From: Ruminococcus sp. UBA4350
GTDB taxonomy: Bacteria > Bacillota > Clostridia > Oscillospirales > Ruminococcaceae
Reading direction: 5' to 3'
Assembly (NCBI GenBank): GCA_002394125.1
Contig: DGSY01000143.1
Span: 1-23,672 of the forward strand
Length of the DNA: 23,672 nt
In this document: positions 15,912-22,384 of the stretch, in pieces
Position numbering within the stretch: the first letter of the stretch is position 1
Layout: every line of letters starts with the position of its first letter
Notes under the pieces: generated by a model
Databases searched by the model: none
The model's input: the letters and a program-made list of their open reading frames with translations, nothing else
What the model was told of the DNA's origin: nothing
Program-made: the position numbers and the translations under genes

Positions 15912-16847
15912 TTACCCCTTTTTATCATAATCAGACTGCATGACCGCACGGTCTGCATCCCATGTGGAGACCTGCGGTATCCGTTTCGGATCGCCGGAGG
16001 AACGATCCTGCATTGTGCCGTAGGTGAACAGTGCGACCTCCGGATCGCTGAAGCGCAGATAGTTGCAGGCGGACTGCGCCAGCACCAGCATCATTGCGAC
16101 AGCGGGATTGTGGGTGTAGCCGTAGAGGATCGCCGCATCCGCCTCGGTTCCGAAGTCACCGGACATCCGCCATACCAGACCGAAGCGGTCGAGCCGATCC
16201 ATGATGCGCTGCACCTTTTCGAGCGGAATTTCTAGCCGCTCAGCGAGCTTTTCGGACATGAACAGCATATTGCGGCAGTTGCCGGCCATATACTTCACGA
16301 TCCGGATTGCGTCAGTATCTGCGAGCGTCCGAAGCAGCAGTACGATCCGCTCGTCCGAACGCAGATAATCTGCGATGCCGTGCTCCGGTTTTTCGAGATA
16401 CATGAAATAGCGCTGGTCACTGTTGAGCCGCGCCAGCGCGATCTCATGATCTGTATGGAGCTTTGCAAAGGTCTCATGCTCGTAGCTGCCGCGCAGTCTG
16501 CCGGTCACGCCGTCTGTAGAGGGATTGTAGGCGCATATCACGGCATATCCGAGTTTTGCGACAAACTCTGGTCTCCGCTCCGGCGGAAGGCTCTGGAGCG
16601 TCTGGCTCACAGCCTCGACCGGATCGGCCCCGCTGTCCGCGCTGCCGAGTCCGTACAGCGTGTCCAGAGAGATATTGAGCGCAGCAGCAAGCCGCGGGAG
16701 CAGCTCGGCATCCGGATAGCTGCTCCTTTCCCATTTGGAGACAGCCTGCGGCGATACATTCAACCGCTGGGCGAGCTGCTCCTGTGTCAGGCCGAGCTCT
16801 TTGCGGCGGCCGACAAGGTTGGAATGGAAATCAGTTGTATATTGCAT
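15912..16847 (-). CDS. XRE-family transcriptional regulator of the GH44 operon
   Basis: A protein of 311 residues. The N-terminal helix-turn-helix of the Cro/CI (HTH_3) type spans about residues 7-66: RRKELGLTQEQLAQRLNVSPQAVSKWERSSYPDAELLP, ending LDTLYGLG. The remaining ~240 residues are an uncharacterised effector or interaction region containing a second winged-helix-like stretch (LAERLEIPLEKVQRIMDRLDRFGLVWR). It is transcribed ahead of GH44 with a 4-nt gap, so it probably regulates that enzyme and itself. ATG 16847 follows GGTGA at short distance; GTG 16856 is an in-frame alternative. Inverted GTTGA/TCAAC half-sites in its promoter region are the obvious operator candidates. Confidence 0.85.
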   Translation of the reverse strand: MQYTTDFHSNLVGRRKELGLTQEQLAQRLNVSPQAVSKWERSSYPDAELLPRLAAALNISLDTLYGLGSADSGADPVEAVSQTLQSLPPERRPEFVAKLGYAVICAYNPSTDGVTGRLRGSYEHETFAKLHTDHEIALARLNSDQRYFMYLEKPEHGIADYLRSDERIVLLLRTLADTDAIRIVKYMAGNCRNMLFMSEKLAERLEIPLEKVQRIMDRLDRFGLVWRMSGDFGTEADAAILYGYTHNPAVAMMLVLAQSACNYLRFSDPEVALFTYGTMQDRSSGDPKRIPQVSTWDADRAVMQSDYDKKG

Positions 16848-16936
16848 TGCTTTCACCGAAACCGGCGGTGGAGTGCCGGGACAGAAGGGAGCGCCCCTGC
16901 AAGACCGTCCATCCGGTTTTGTCCTTCCTGATTCAG

Positions 16937-16965
16937 ATTATATCACAGTTCGCGGTTGAGTGCAA
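16937..16965 (-). promoter_or_regulatory. Proximal promoter P1 of the XRE-GH44 operon
   Basis: Minus-strand TTGCAC (16960-16965), 17-bp spacer and TATAAT (16937-16942). The -35 box overlaps one arm of the inverted repeat at 16953-16993, a natural position for repression. The leader is about 83 nt and shows no recognised riboswitch. Confidence 0.85.
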
Positions 16966-17024
16966 GCGAACAGCATTTGCGTCAACTCAACCGTATGATA
17001 TTATGATTCAACCTTTAGTTGAAT
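16953..17024. promoter_or_regulatory. Operator candidate: four GTTGA/TCAAC half-sites as two inverted repeats
   Basis: The first repeat is CGGTTGAGT (16953-16961) with ACTCAACCG (16985-16993), 9 bp perfect with a 23-bp spacer. The second is ATTCAAC (17006-17012) with GTTGAAT (17018-17024), 7 bp perfect with a 5-bp spacer. They lie between and over the two tandem promoters. A dimeric HTH regulator, most simply the XRE protein encoded next to it, is the inferred ligand. Confidence 0.6.
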
Positions 17025-17036
17025 GAATCTGACTCT

Positions 17037-17065
17037 ATTATACCAGAATCCGCACTGAAAATCAA
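17037..17065 (-). promoter_or_regulatory. Distal promoter P2 of the XRE-GH44 operon
   Basis: Minus-strand TTGATT (17060-17065), 17-bp spacer and TATAAT (17037-17042), reading through the operator candidates toward P1. The interval 17066-17187 beyond it shows nothing recognisable. Confidence 0.7.
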
Positions 17066-17187
17066 GCTGCAATTTCCAGAAAGGAATGATATATCTCATG
17101 CCCCTTGCTTACCGGAAGAAAAAGCGTGCTGACCGCTAAGACAGCGAAGCTTTCAAAGTTTGTTCAGCGTGTTCATGCATCAGCATC

Positions 17188-17216
17188 TTGCAATTTAAGG
17201 TATTTTTTGCTATAAT
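17188..17216 (+). promoter_or_regulatory. Promoter of the small membrane-protein pair
   Basis: TTGCAA (17188-17193), 17-bp spacer and TATAAT (17211-17216), about 70 nt before the ATG at 17287. Confidence 0.8.
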
Positions 17217-17286
17217 AGAAGCGCAGTTTGCCAGCACTAACTGCAATGCGATCACTTCGACTGCGGATACAAAAGGAGATAAACCC

Positions 17287-17703
17287 ATGTACGAATCAAA
17301 AATCAAAACCGCCCTGTGGTGGGCATATGATATTCCCGGAAATACCGGCTGGATTCTCTATTTTATAGGTTTCGGGAGATTCGCTGCGAAGGGCGGATTT
17401 GCCGCGGATTTTCCGACAGGGATTCTGCTTGCAATCCCGGCACTGCTGATGCTCATTGGCATTGCAGAGCTTGTCAGTGAACGAATCCAAAAGCTTGACA
17501 GAATACTCCCTGCGGTTCGTTTCTGGCGCGGTTTCGGCACATTGACGTTCGGCGGGTTAACGGGCGCCGTGCTGTCTGCGGTCACGTTCCGCAGCAATAT
17601 CAGCACGGCAAATGGTATTATGATGCTGATCGGCGGCATATTGTGCTTTGTATTCGCAGGGCTCATCGCTGTCAGCTTCAACAAAAATCATGAAGAGGGA
17701 TAA
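17287..17703 (+). CDS. Small four-TM membrane protein, unknown function
   Basis: A protein of 138 residues with about four hydrophobic segments: GNTGWILYFIGFGRF, TGILLAIPALLMLIGIAEL, GFGTLTFGGLTGAVLSAVTF and GIMMLIGGILCFVFAGLIAVSF. It ends in a charged tail (NKNHEEG). I do not recognise the family. AAAGGAGAT precedes the ATG at good distance; the upstream in-frame TTG at 17188 is part of the -35 box and is rejected as a start. It is followed after 2 nt by a second small membrane-protein gene, so the two probably form an operon. Confidence 0.75.
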   Translation: MYESKIKTALWWAYDIPGNTGWILYFIGFGRFAAKGGFAADFPTGILLAIPALLMLIGIAELVSERIQKLDRILPAVRFWRGFGTLTFGGLTGAVLSAVTFRSNISTANGIMMLIGGILCFVFAGLIAVSFNKNHEEG

Positions 17704-17705
17704 AA

Positions 17706-17972
17706 ATGAGGACAACGATCCTCACATCCCTCGTTTTATGTGCCGTCGAATTTCTGACGATCGTCCTTGCCAGCCCGATGGCAAGGCCAAGCCTTGTTTT
17801 GCGTTTTTTGCCTGAGGATATCCGGGCGGCAGCGAAAGATCATCCGGATCCACCAAAATGGAAGCAGATGATCGCACATATCCTGCTTGGGATGTTCCTG
17901 CTTTCATTTATCGGCGGCATTCTTTTTTTGGGATTCGACGGGCTGAAGCATTCAGGAATGGCTCGGACATAG
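17706..17972 (+). CDS. Small two-TM membrane protein with a probably altered C-terminus
   Basis: A protein of 88 residues with an N-terminal hydrophobic segment (TILTSLVLCAVEFLTIVLA), a soluble middle (RFLPEDIRAAAKDHPDPPKWKQ) and a second hydrophobic segment (ILLGMFLLSFIGGILFLGF). The family is not recognised. Its last ~12 residues (DGLKHSGMART) are read out of frame through sequence that in another frame encodes a tyrosine-recombinase C-terminus. The natural 3' end has therefore probably been replaced at a recombination junction near 17940. It is co-transcribed with the preceding gene (2-nt gap). Confidence 0.65.
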   Translation: MRTTILTSLVLCAVEFLTIVLASPMARPSLVLRFLPEDIRAAAKDHPDPPKWKQMIAHILLGMFLLSFIGGILFLGFDGLKHSGMART

Positions 17973-18105
17973 CAATTTTTCTATTACGACCTCAATTTAC
18001 TGTCATGCGTTCCAGGAAGCGCAGATCCGCGCCTGTGATGCGATCACCAATGTGCTCGGGTTTGCGAAAAAGAAGCAGCAGAAGAACACAAATCAGGCAG
18101 AATAA
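17947..18105 (+). pseudogene. C-terminal remnant of a tyrosine recombinase (integrase)
   Basis: In the frame ending at TAA 18103-18105 the translation reads SIQEWLGHSNFSITTSIY, followed by CHAFQEAQIRACDAITNVLGFAKKK and a polar tail. WLGHS...TT..IY.HAF is the signature around the last catalytic His and the nucleophilic Tyr of phage-type integrases (Phage_integrase family). The frame is closed by a stop at 17944-17946, and nothing of the N-terminal or central domain is visible, so only about the last 52 codons survive. It lies about 300 bp from the 3' end of a tRNA-Ala gene, a usual integration target. The preceding membrane-protein gene runs into it out of frame. Confidence 0.8.
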
Positions 18106-18332
18106 AGGACAAATATAAGGACAAAACGGTGAGTCCGCAAAACAGGGAGTCACCGAAAAGACGAATCTGCGTATCTTTTGGCGTGCATTAAGCGGTGAGA
18201 CATACGGGTTTCCCGCCTGCTGATACTGATCACGGACACAGCGGTGTGCCCGTGATTTGGCCAATATTGCTATCTGTTTTGGCATAAAAAAGCGGCTTTT
18301 TCGCGCCGCTCAAACCCAATAAAGGACAAATA
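18101..18332. repeat. Integrase arm-like direct repeats (AATAAAGGACAAATA, two copies)
   Basis: An exact 15-bp repeat at 18101-18115 and 18318-18332, each followed by a weaker second copy of the AAGGACAAA core (TAAGGACAAA near 18116; AAAGAACAAG near 18332). The first pair overlaps the integrase stop codon. Each pair lies 93-94 nt before a CATACGGGxTTC segment: 18195-18212 for the first, the tRNA-Ala 3' region at 18411-18428 for the second. This geometry fits arm-type sites beside att cores; the function is inferred. The rest of 18116-18284 holds a short ATCACGG/CCGTGAT hairpin (near 18230-18256) and no gene. Confidence 0.55.
18285..18310 (-). terminator. Second terminator downstream of tRNA-Ala
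   Basis: On the minus strand AGCGGC-GCGAAAAA-GCCGCT is followed by TTTTTT-ATG. The stem is 6 bp. It backs up the terminator at 18358-18400 or belongs to the lost element. Confidence 0.65.
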
Positions 18333-18357
18333 AAGAACAAGAAAGCTCCTGCTAAAA

Positions 18358-18400
18358 ATGAAAAATCTCGAAAACAACGCTTTTACGCTGTTTTCGAGAT
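18358..18400 (-). terminator. Terminator of the tRNA-Ala gene
   Basis: A minus-strand stem TCTCGAAAACAGCG / CGTTGTTTTCGAGA, 14 bp with one G-T pair, and loop TAAAAG, followed by TTTTTCATTTTT, starts about 9 nt after the CCA end. Confidence 0.88.
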
Positions 18401-18408
18401 AATGAAAA

Positions 18409-18484
18409 TGGTGGAGCATACGGGATTCGAACCCGTGACCCCCACACTGCCAGTGTGGTGCGCTCCCAGCTGCGCTAATGCCCC
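18409..18484 (-). tRNA. tRNA-Ala (anticodon GGC)
   Basis: A 76-nt cloverleaf including an encoded CCA. The acceptor stem is GGGGCAT/ATGCTCC with one G-T pair, the D stem GCGC/GCGC and the anticodon stem CCACA/TGTGG with loop CTGGCAG, so the anticodon is GGC. The T arm is ACGGG-TTCGAAT-CCCGT. It reads alanine GCC codons. The 3' end faces the integrase remnant and arm-like repeats, the normal orientation for a tRNA used as an integration site, and the gene itself is intact. Confidence 0.97.
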
Positions 18485-18513
18485 GTTCAGGATGATTTTG
18501 ATTCATCCTATAT

Positions 18514-18542
18514 ATTATAGCACATTGCAGCAGATTTGTCAA
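18514..18542 (-). promoter_or_regulatory. Full-consensus promoter of tRNA-Ala
   Basis: Minus-strand TTGACA (18537-18542), 17-bp spacer and TATAAT (18514-18519), both hexamers perfect. The leader contains a GGATGA/TCATCC hairpin before the mature 5' end. Confidence 0.92.
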
Positions 18543-18584
18543 GTCCTAAACTGAAATAATTTGAAAAAGAGAGCAGCGTGCAAA

Positions 18585-20312
18585 TCAATCCGGCTTTCCG
18601 TCATCTGCGCTTTCAGCCGGCCTGCCCTTATACTCCATGCAGAGCATGGTCAGATCGTCAAACTGTTCGGCGTTGCTGACAAAGCTGCTGACAGCCGTGC
18701 GGACATTCCTGAGCAGCTCCTTCGGCGTGGAACGGGGCTCGCTGTTGAGCGCATCAATCAGCCGCTGCTCACCGAACATTTTCTGCTCCGGATCCTCTGC
18801 TTCCGTTACGCCGTCCGTATAGAGGAAAAGCTGATCGCCCTTTTGCAGCATGAGCTCATATTCCTTATACCGAATCCCGTCCATACCGCCGACGGCAAAG
18901 CTGTGCTTATCCTTTACCAGCACAAACTGACCGCCGTTCTGCTTGAGAATCGGATATTCATGTCCCGCATTCGCTGCGACCAGTTTTCCCGTCGAGATCT
19001 CCAGAATGCCGAGCCAGACCGTCACGAACATTTCCACCTGATTATTCGAGCAAAGCCCTTCATTCGTTTTGGAGAGGATTTCCGCGGGAGAATTTCCGAG
19101 CATTGCACAGCTTTGCAGGATCGTTTTCGAGATCATCATGAACAGCGCCGCCGGAACGCCTTTTCCGGAGACATCCGCCATGACGAGACAAAGGTGATCC
19201 TCGTCGATCAGGAAGAAATCATAGAAATCACCGCCGACCTCTCTTGCCGGATTCATTTCTGCATAAATATCGAATTCATTCCTGTTCGGGAAGGGCGGGA
19301 AGATATGCGGGAGCATTGCGAACTGGATCTCCTTTGCAAGCGAAAGCTCCGTGCTGATGCGTTCCTTTTCCGCTGTGATTTTCAGCAGATTCTGGCCGTA
19401 CTCCTTGAGCCCGCGCTCCATGCCGGACATTGTCTGCACAAGCTCCTCCAGCTCATCGCCTGTATGGATATCGAGATTTGCAAAGATTTCCTGCTCAGGA
19501 TCTTTGGATCTGTTCGGATCGGCAAAGCGCTCCGATGCATCCGCGATCATATTGATCGGGGTGACGAGCTTTCGCTTGATGCGGATCGCCTGCACCAGAC
19601 TGATCAGAACGGTCAGCAGGAGCATTGCAAGCGAAAACATCAGCGTAAAATCTCTCATTTCGGCGCGGATATTGTCGAGCGACACATCCACCAGCACAAA
19701 GGCGCTCTTTTCGCCTGCCTCATTTGCGATCGGGATACCGACCGTGCAGAGCAGGCCGTAATTCTCCGTATTTCCGATATCATATAGTACGCTCCTGCCG
19801 TTCCAGTTCAGGAATTTGTGCAGTCCTTCCTCATTGACCGTCTCCCAGTCACCGGGCATCAGCGCAGTTTCCGAATCTCCGTCCGGATCGGCGATATAGA
19901 CGATCGCCTGTGTATCTTCGTCATACATGGCGAGATACACATCGAACAGTTCATCATGTGCATCCAGGATCATGCGCAGGATCTTGACCAGTACATTATA
20001 ACTGCTGCCCTCTGATCTATCGACATCCGCGAAATACTGCCGGTATTCAGCGGATCCGCACTGCTGCCGCTGTTCCTCGGAAAGGCCGCGGTAGATCTCC
20101 ATGACCTGATCGGCAAGCGGGATCGGATCGGCGGCGTACCGGACGGACATAATGGTTGTCTTCGCAGTGCTGTTTGCATTGCGGATCGACTTTTTCGTCA
20201 GCGTATAGCCGTAGAAGATCAATGCGATGAGCAGCGTGACAAAGCCGAACAGAATACAGCTCTTCACGGTGGAATAGATCGTTTTCTGGGAGAGATTATG
20301 CTTTTTTTTCAT
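18585..20312 (-). CDS. Membrane-bound PP2C-type (SpoIIE/RsbU) phosphatase with HAMP domain
   Basis: A protein of 575 residues with TM1 (18-38), an extracytoplasmic sensor region (about 40-220), TM2 (222-243), a HAMP linker (about 244-300), a short helical region (300-335) and a PP2C/SpoIIE phosphatase domain (340-565). Metal-binding and family motifs are GGDFYDFF (360-367, Asp361), ADVSGKGVPAALFM (Asp380), NAGHEYP, YTDGVTEA and FDDLTML. Such proteins dephosphorylate an anti-anti-sigma factor or a similar phosphoprotein in partner-switching cascades in response to an outside signal. No STAS or anti-sigma gene lies beside it here, so its partner is unknown. The C-terminal tail is hydrophilic. 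The ATG has AAGGGG rather far upstream (about 10 nt). It diverges from queT. Confidence 0.92.
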   Translation of the reverse strand: MKKKHNLSQKTIYSTVKSCILFGFVTLLIALIFYGYTLTKKSIRNANSTAKTTIMSVRYAADPIPLADQVMEIYRGLSEEQRQQCGSAEYRQYFADVDRSEGSSYNVLVKILRMILDAHDELFDVYLAMYDEDTQAIVYIADPDGDSETALMPGDWETVNEEGLHKFLNWNGRSVLYDIGNTENYGLLCTVGIPIANEAGEKSAFVLVDVSLDNIRAEMRDFTLMFSLAMLLLTVLISLVQAIRIKRKLVTPINMIADASERFADPNRSKDPEQEIFANLDIHTGDELEELVQTMSGMERGLKEYGQNLLKITAEKERISTELSLAKEIQFAMLPHIFPPFPNRNEFDIYAEMNPAREVGGDFYDFFLIDEDHLCLVMADVSGKGVPAALFMMISKTILQSCAMLGNSPAEILSKTNEGLCSNNQVEMFVTVWLGILEISTGKLVAANAGHEYPILKQNGGQFVLVKDKHSFAVGGMDGIRYKEYELMLQKGDQLFLYTDGVTEAEDPEQKMFGEQRLIDALNSEPRSTPKELLRNVRTAVSSFVSNAEQFDDLTMLCMEYKGRPAESADDGKPD

Positions 20313-20343
20313 GGACAGGAATCCCCTTTGTTGAAAAAGTGTC

Positions 20344-20372
20344 TTTACTTTTGACGGGATCGGTGATATAAT
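20344..20372 (+). promoter_or_regulatory. Promoter of queT
   Basis: TTTACT (20344-20349), 17-bp spacer and TATAAT (20367-20372). The leader is about 33 nt. In it CTCCG (20386-20390) can pair with CGGAG (20402-20406), which contains the ribosome-binding GGAG, so translation might be modulated by this hairpin. Confidence 0.75.
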
Positions 20373-20411
20373 AGATTCGGTATCGCTCCGGCGGCCGGAA
20401 ACGGAGAGGAA

Positions 20412-20909
20412 GTGGAAAAAATAAACAAGCTGAATCCGAATCTCACAAAGATCACGCAGGGTGCCGTGATCGCAGCGCTTTATGCGGCGCTGACGGTGAT
20501 ATTTGCGCCGATCTCGTTCGGCATGATGCAGGTGCGCGTCGCAGAGGTGCTGACGGTCCTGCCGATGTTCACGCCTGCGGCGGTGCCGGGACTGTTTGTC
20601 GGATGCATCATTGCAAATCTGTTCGGGGGCGCGGCCGTACCGGATATCATATTCGGCAGCATTGCAACGCTGATCGGAGCGGCCGGAAGTCTGCTGCTGC
20701 GAAAGAACCGCTGGCTCGTTCCGCTGCCGCCGATCGCGGCAAACACAGTGATCGTGCCGTTTGTGCTGCGCTATGCATACGGTGTCAAGGGCGCATTGCC
20801 GGTACTGGCGATGTTTGTTGCAGCGGGAGAGATCATCAGCTGTTATCTTCTGGGTGAGCTCCTCATATCGGCGCTGCTGCGCATCAAGGCGGTAAAGCCC
20901 CCGCAGTGA
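20412..20909 (+). CDS. queT: QueT-type ECF transporter substrate-binding subunit
   Basis: A protein of 165 residues with about five to six membrane segments. GAVIAALYAALTVIFAPISFGMMQVRVAEVLTVLP and GLFVGCIIANLFGG match the QueT family of energy-coupling-factor S components, proposed to bind a queuosine precursor for uptake with a shared ECF energising module. The shared module is not in this window. The start is GTG at 20412 after GGAGAGGA; a upstream ATG is not available. It is monocistronic and divergent from the phosphatase gene. I looked for a preQ1 riboswitch in the leader and did not find a convincing one. The name follows the family; the ligand is not proven by sequence. Confidence 0.88.
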   Translation: MEKINKLNPNLTKITQGAVIAALYAALTVIFAPISFGMMQVRVAEVLTVLPMFTPAAVPGLFVGCIIANLFGGAAVPDIIFGSIATLIGAAGSLLLRKNRWLVPLPPIAANTVIVPFVLRYAYGVKGALPVLAMFVAAGEIISCYLLGELLISALLRIKAVKPPQ

Positions 20910-20918
20910 ATATATACT

Positions 20919-20947
20919 ATTATATCATATTCAAGCGAAAAGTGCAA
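20919..20947 (-). promoter_or_regulatory. Minus-strand promoter facing into the 3' end of queT
   Basis: On the minus strand TTGCAC (20942-20947), 17-bp spacer and TATAAT (20919-20924). Transcription would start near 20912 and run antisense through queT; no minus-strand gene lies immediately downstream. The GAAAAGTGCAATGGATAC around its -35 (20937-20954) is identical to that at the promoter at 1502-1530. Confidence 0.6.
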
Positions 20948-21192
20948 TGGATACGAAAAAAATATATCATCCGCTTTGCTGCCTGAGTGAGCCGGTTGAC
21001 CTGAAAGGCGGTGTCTGCGTGAGCAGTATCCAGGCGAAAGCGAACCTCTCCCCTTCTACGGTATCGAACTACCTCGACACCTTGCAGAGAGCCGGCCTTC
21101 TTCTCTCCGAGCGCCACGGAAAGTGGACATATTACCGCAGGAATGAGGAGACGATCAGGGCGCTTGCGGAGTTTGTGAAAGAGGAATTATAA
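20947..21192 (+). CDS. Short ArsR-type winged-helix protein, probably N-terminally truncated
   Basis: A protein of 81 residues. GVCVSSIQAKANLSPSTVSNYLDTLQRAGLLLSERHGKWTYYRRNEE is the recognition half and wing of an ArsR-family winged helix. Full-length members usually have about 20 more residues ahead of this (the HPxRxxIL helices), which are missing here. No ribosome-binding site precedes ATG 20947, and that ATG lies inside the minus-strand promoter element. It may be a remnant or a short, weakly expressed form. It is followed after 3 nt by a truncated GNAT gene, so the two appear to be one module. Confidence 0.6.
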   Translation: MDTKKIYHPLCCLSEPVDLKGGVCVSSIQAKANLSPSTVSNYLDTLQRAGLLLSERHGKWTYYRRNEETIRALAEFVKEEL

Positions 21193-21195
21193 GCG

Positions 21196-21582
21196 ATGGA
21201 ACTGGTTCAATTTGAAGATAAATACAGGCAGGCATTTATCGACTTCAACACAGACTGGATCGTGACATATTTCGGAAAGCTGGAACCGCATGATCTCGAA
21301 ACATTTGATAAGATAGACGAGGAACTCCGTAACGGTGCGATGATCTTCTTTGCTGTCGAGAACGACATTCCGCTTGCCTGCTGTATGTCAATGCCAATGG
21401 AGGGCGATACCTGGGAGAACTGCAAGCTGGTTTCAAACAAGGAGCTTCCCCATAAAGGCGCAGGCAGTCTTGTGTTCAAAGCGGCTATGAAATGGGCGCA
21501 GGAACACGGTGCAAAGCGATTGTTCATAGTGAGCGAAGCATACAGAGAAAAATACGAAAACAGGCGGATACCTCATTCGTGA
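21196..21582 (+). CDS. GNAT acetyltransferase, C-terminally truncated
   Basis: A protein of 128 residues. ENCKLVSNKELPHKGAGSLVFKAAMKWAQEHGAKRLFIVS corresponds to the acetyl-CoA-binding core of GNAT enzymes (LPHKGAGS in place of QxxGxG). After FIVS one expects NxxxxxAxxxYEKxGF, but the frame instead ends EAYREKYENRRIPHS, and its last residues are encoded by the stem and loop of the terminator at 21559-21596. The final strands of the fold are therefore missing. It is paired with the shortened ArsR-like gene. Both look partly decayed, and an active enzyme is doubtful. Confidence 0.65.
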   Translation: MELVQFEDKYRQAFIDFNTDWIVTYFGKLEPHDLETFDKIDEELRNGAMIFFAVENDIPLACCMSMPMEGDTWENCKLVSNKELPHKGAGSLVFKAAMKWAQEHGAKRLFIVSEAYREKYENRRIPHS

Positions 21583-21600
21583 AGTATCCGCCTGTTCTGT
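21559..21600. terminator. Bidirectional terminator between the GNAT fragment and the minus-strand operon
   Basis: AACAGGCGGATAC (21559-21571) pairs with GTATCCGCCTGTT (21584-21596), a 13-bp perfect stem. The plus strand continues CTGTTTTC, the minus strand TTTTCGTATTTTTC, so it works best for the minus-strand operon. The GNAT stop codon (21580-21582) lies in the loop. Confidence 0.85.
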
Positions 21601-21620
21601 TTTCATAGCCTGTTGTTTCG

Positions 21621-21992
21621 TCACGCAAAGAAAACCTCGCCGTCAGAGCGGTCGATCTGATAGCTTGCGATCAGACGAATTTTGCCGATCAGATGCTGAT
21701 TCAGGATATCGACCTCATCTGCCGGAATCCAGAGTGCGCGGCGGTTCCGTTCATTCACGTGCTGTACCGGAAACTGCCGGATATACGCATCATCGACCAA
21801 AAACGATACAACATAAATCAGATTCTCCGCGGTCTTTGCAATGCGCATATGCCGCGCGATCTGTGTTGCACCCTCCTCAGAGAGCAGCGCTGTGAACAGC
21901 GGCTGCTCCTCCGAACGCGGCGGAAAGCCCGTAAAGCCCTTTTCTTCAACAGCGCGGTATTCTTCTGCACTGAGCGGACGGTAAAGCTCCAT
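21621..21992 (-). CDS. Small hypothetical soluble protein
   Basis: A protein of 123 residues with no signal or membrane segment. It begins MELYRPLSAEEYRAVEEKGFTGFPPR and contains ALWIPADEVDILNQHLIGKIRLIASY. I do not recognise the family. It is the third gene of a minus-strand operon starting at the promoter near 22926-22954, 20 nt after the two-TM protein gene. GAAAGGCAGG precedes its ATG, and the bidirectional terminator follows. Confidence 0.7.
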   Translation of the reverse strand: MELYRPLSAEEYRAVEEKGFTGFPPRSEEQPLFTALLSEEGATQIARHMRIAKTAENLIYVVSFLVDDAYIRQFPVQHVNERNRRALWIPADEVDILNQHLIGKIRLIASYQIDRSDGEVFFA

Positions 21993-22012
21993 GATTACCT
22001 GCCTTTCTGTGT

Positions 22013-22372
22013 TCAGGATGCGGCCTGATCTTTCTGTTTTATCCGGCGCGCATTGATCTCGTCGTGCAGATGATACATCTTCTGCACGGAATTTTCAAGG
22101 AAATAATAGTGTGCGATATAGGGAACGAGCAGTCCGAGGATCAGAAGGAGCAGCGGCAGCAGCATCACCATTTCACCGAGCAGATAGATCCCCAGCGTAA
22201 TGAAAAAGCCCAGCGCAAACAGGATCGTCACAAGGAAATGGATCAGCCTTTCATGCTGCATAAATCCGATCATCGTCAGATGTGAACGCATCAGCTCCTC
22301 ATAGTCGATCTCTTTGTCAGAGCTGAGCAGCGCTTCCAGATCCCGAAGATATTCTGTCAGATACTTCCGCAT
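22013..22372 (-). CDS. Small two-TM membrane protein, unknown function
   Basis: A protein of 119 residues. The N-terminal ~42 residues are charged (YLRDLEALLSSDKEIDYEELMRSH). Two hydrophobic segments follow (LIHFLVTILFALGFFITLGIYL and MVMLLPLLLLILGLLVPYIAHYYF), then a basic tail (INARRIKQKDQAAS). The family is not recognised. It lies 12 nt after the YbjN-like gene in the same operon. Codon use looks ordinary. Confidence 0.75.
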   Translation of the reverse strand: MRKYLTEYLRDLEALLSSDKEIDYEELMRSHLTMIGFMQHERLIHFLVTILFALGFFITLGIYLLGEMVMLLPLLLLILGLLVPYIAHYYFLENSVQKMYHLHDEINARRIKQKDQAAS

Positions 22373-22384
22373 TTTATCCTCCGA

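Noticed and set aside
20373..20411. preQ1 riboswitch ahead of queT
   Set aside because: The leader is short and lacks the C-rich loop and A-rich tail of the preQ1-I consensus. Only a simple hairpin over the ribosome-binding site can be drawn.
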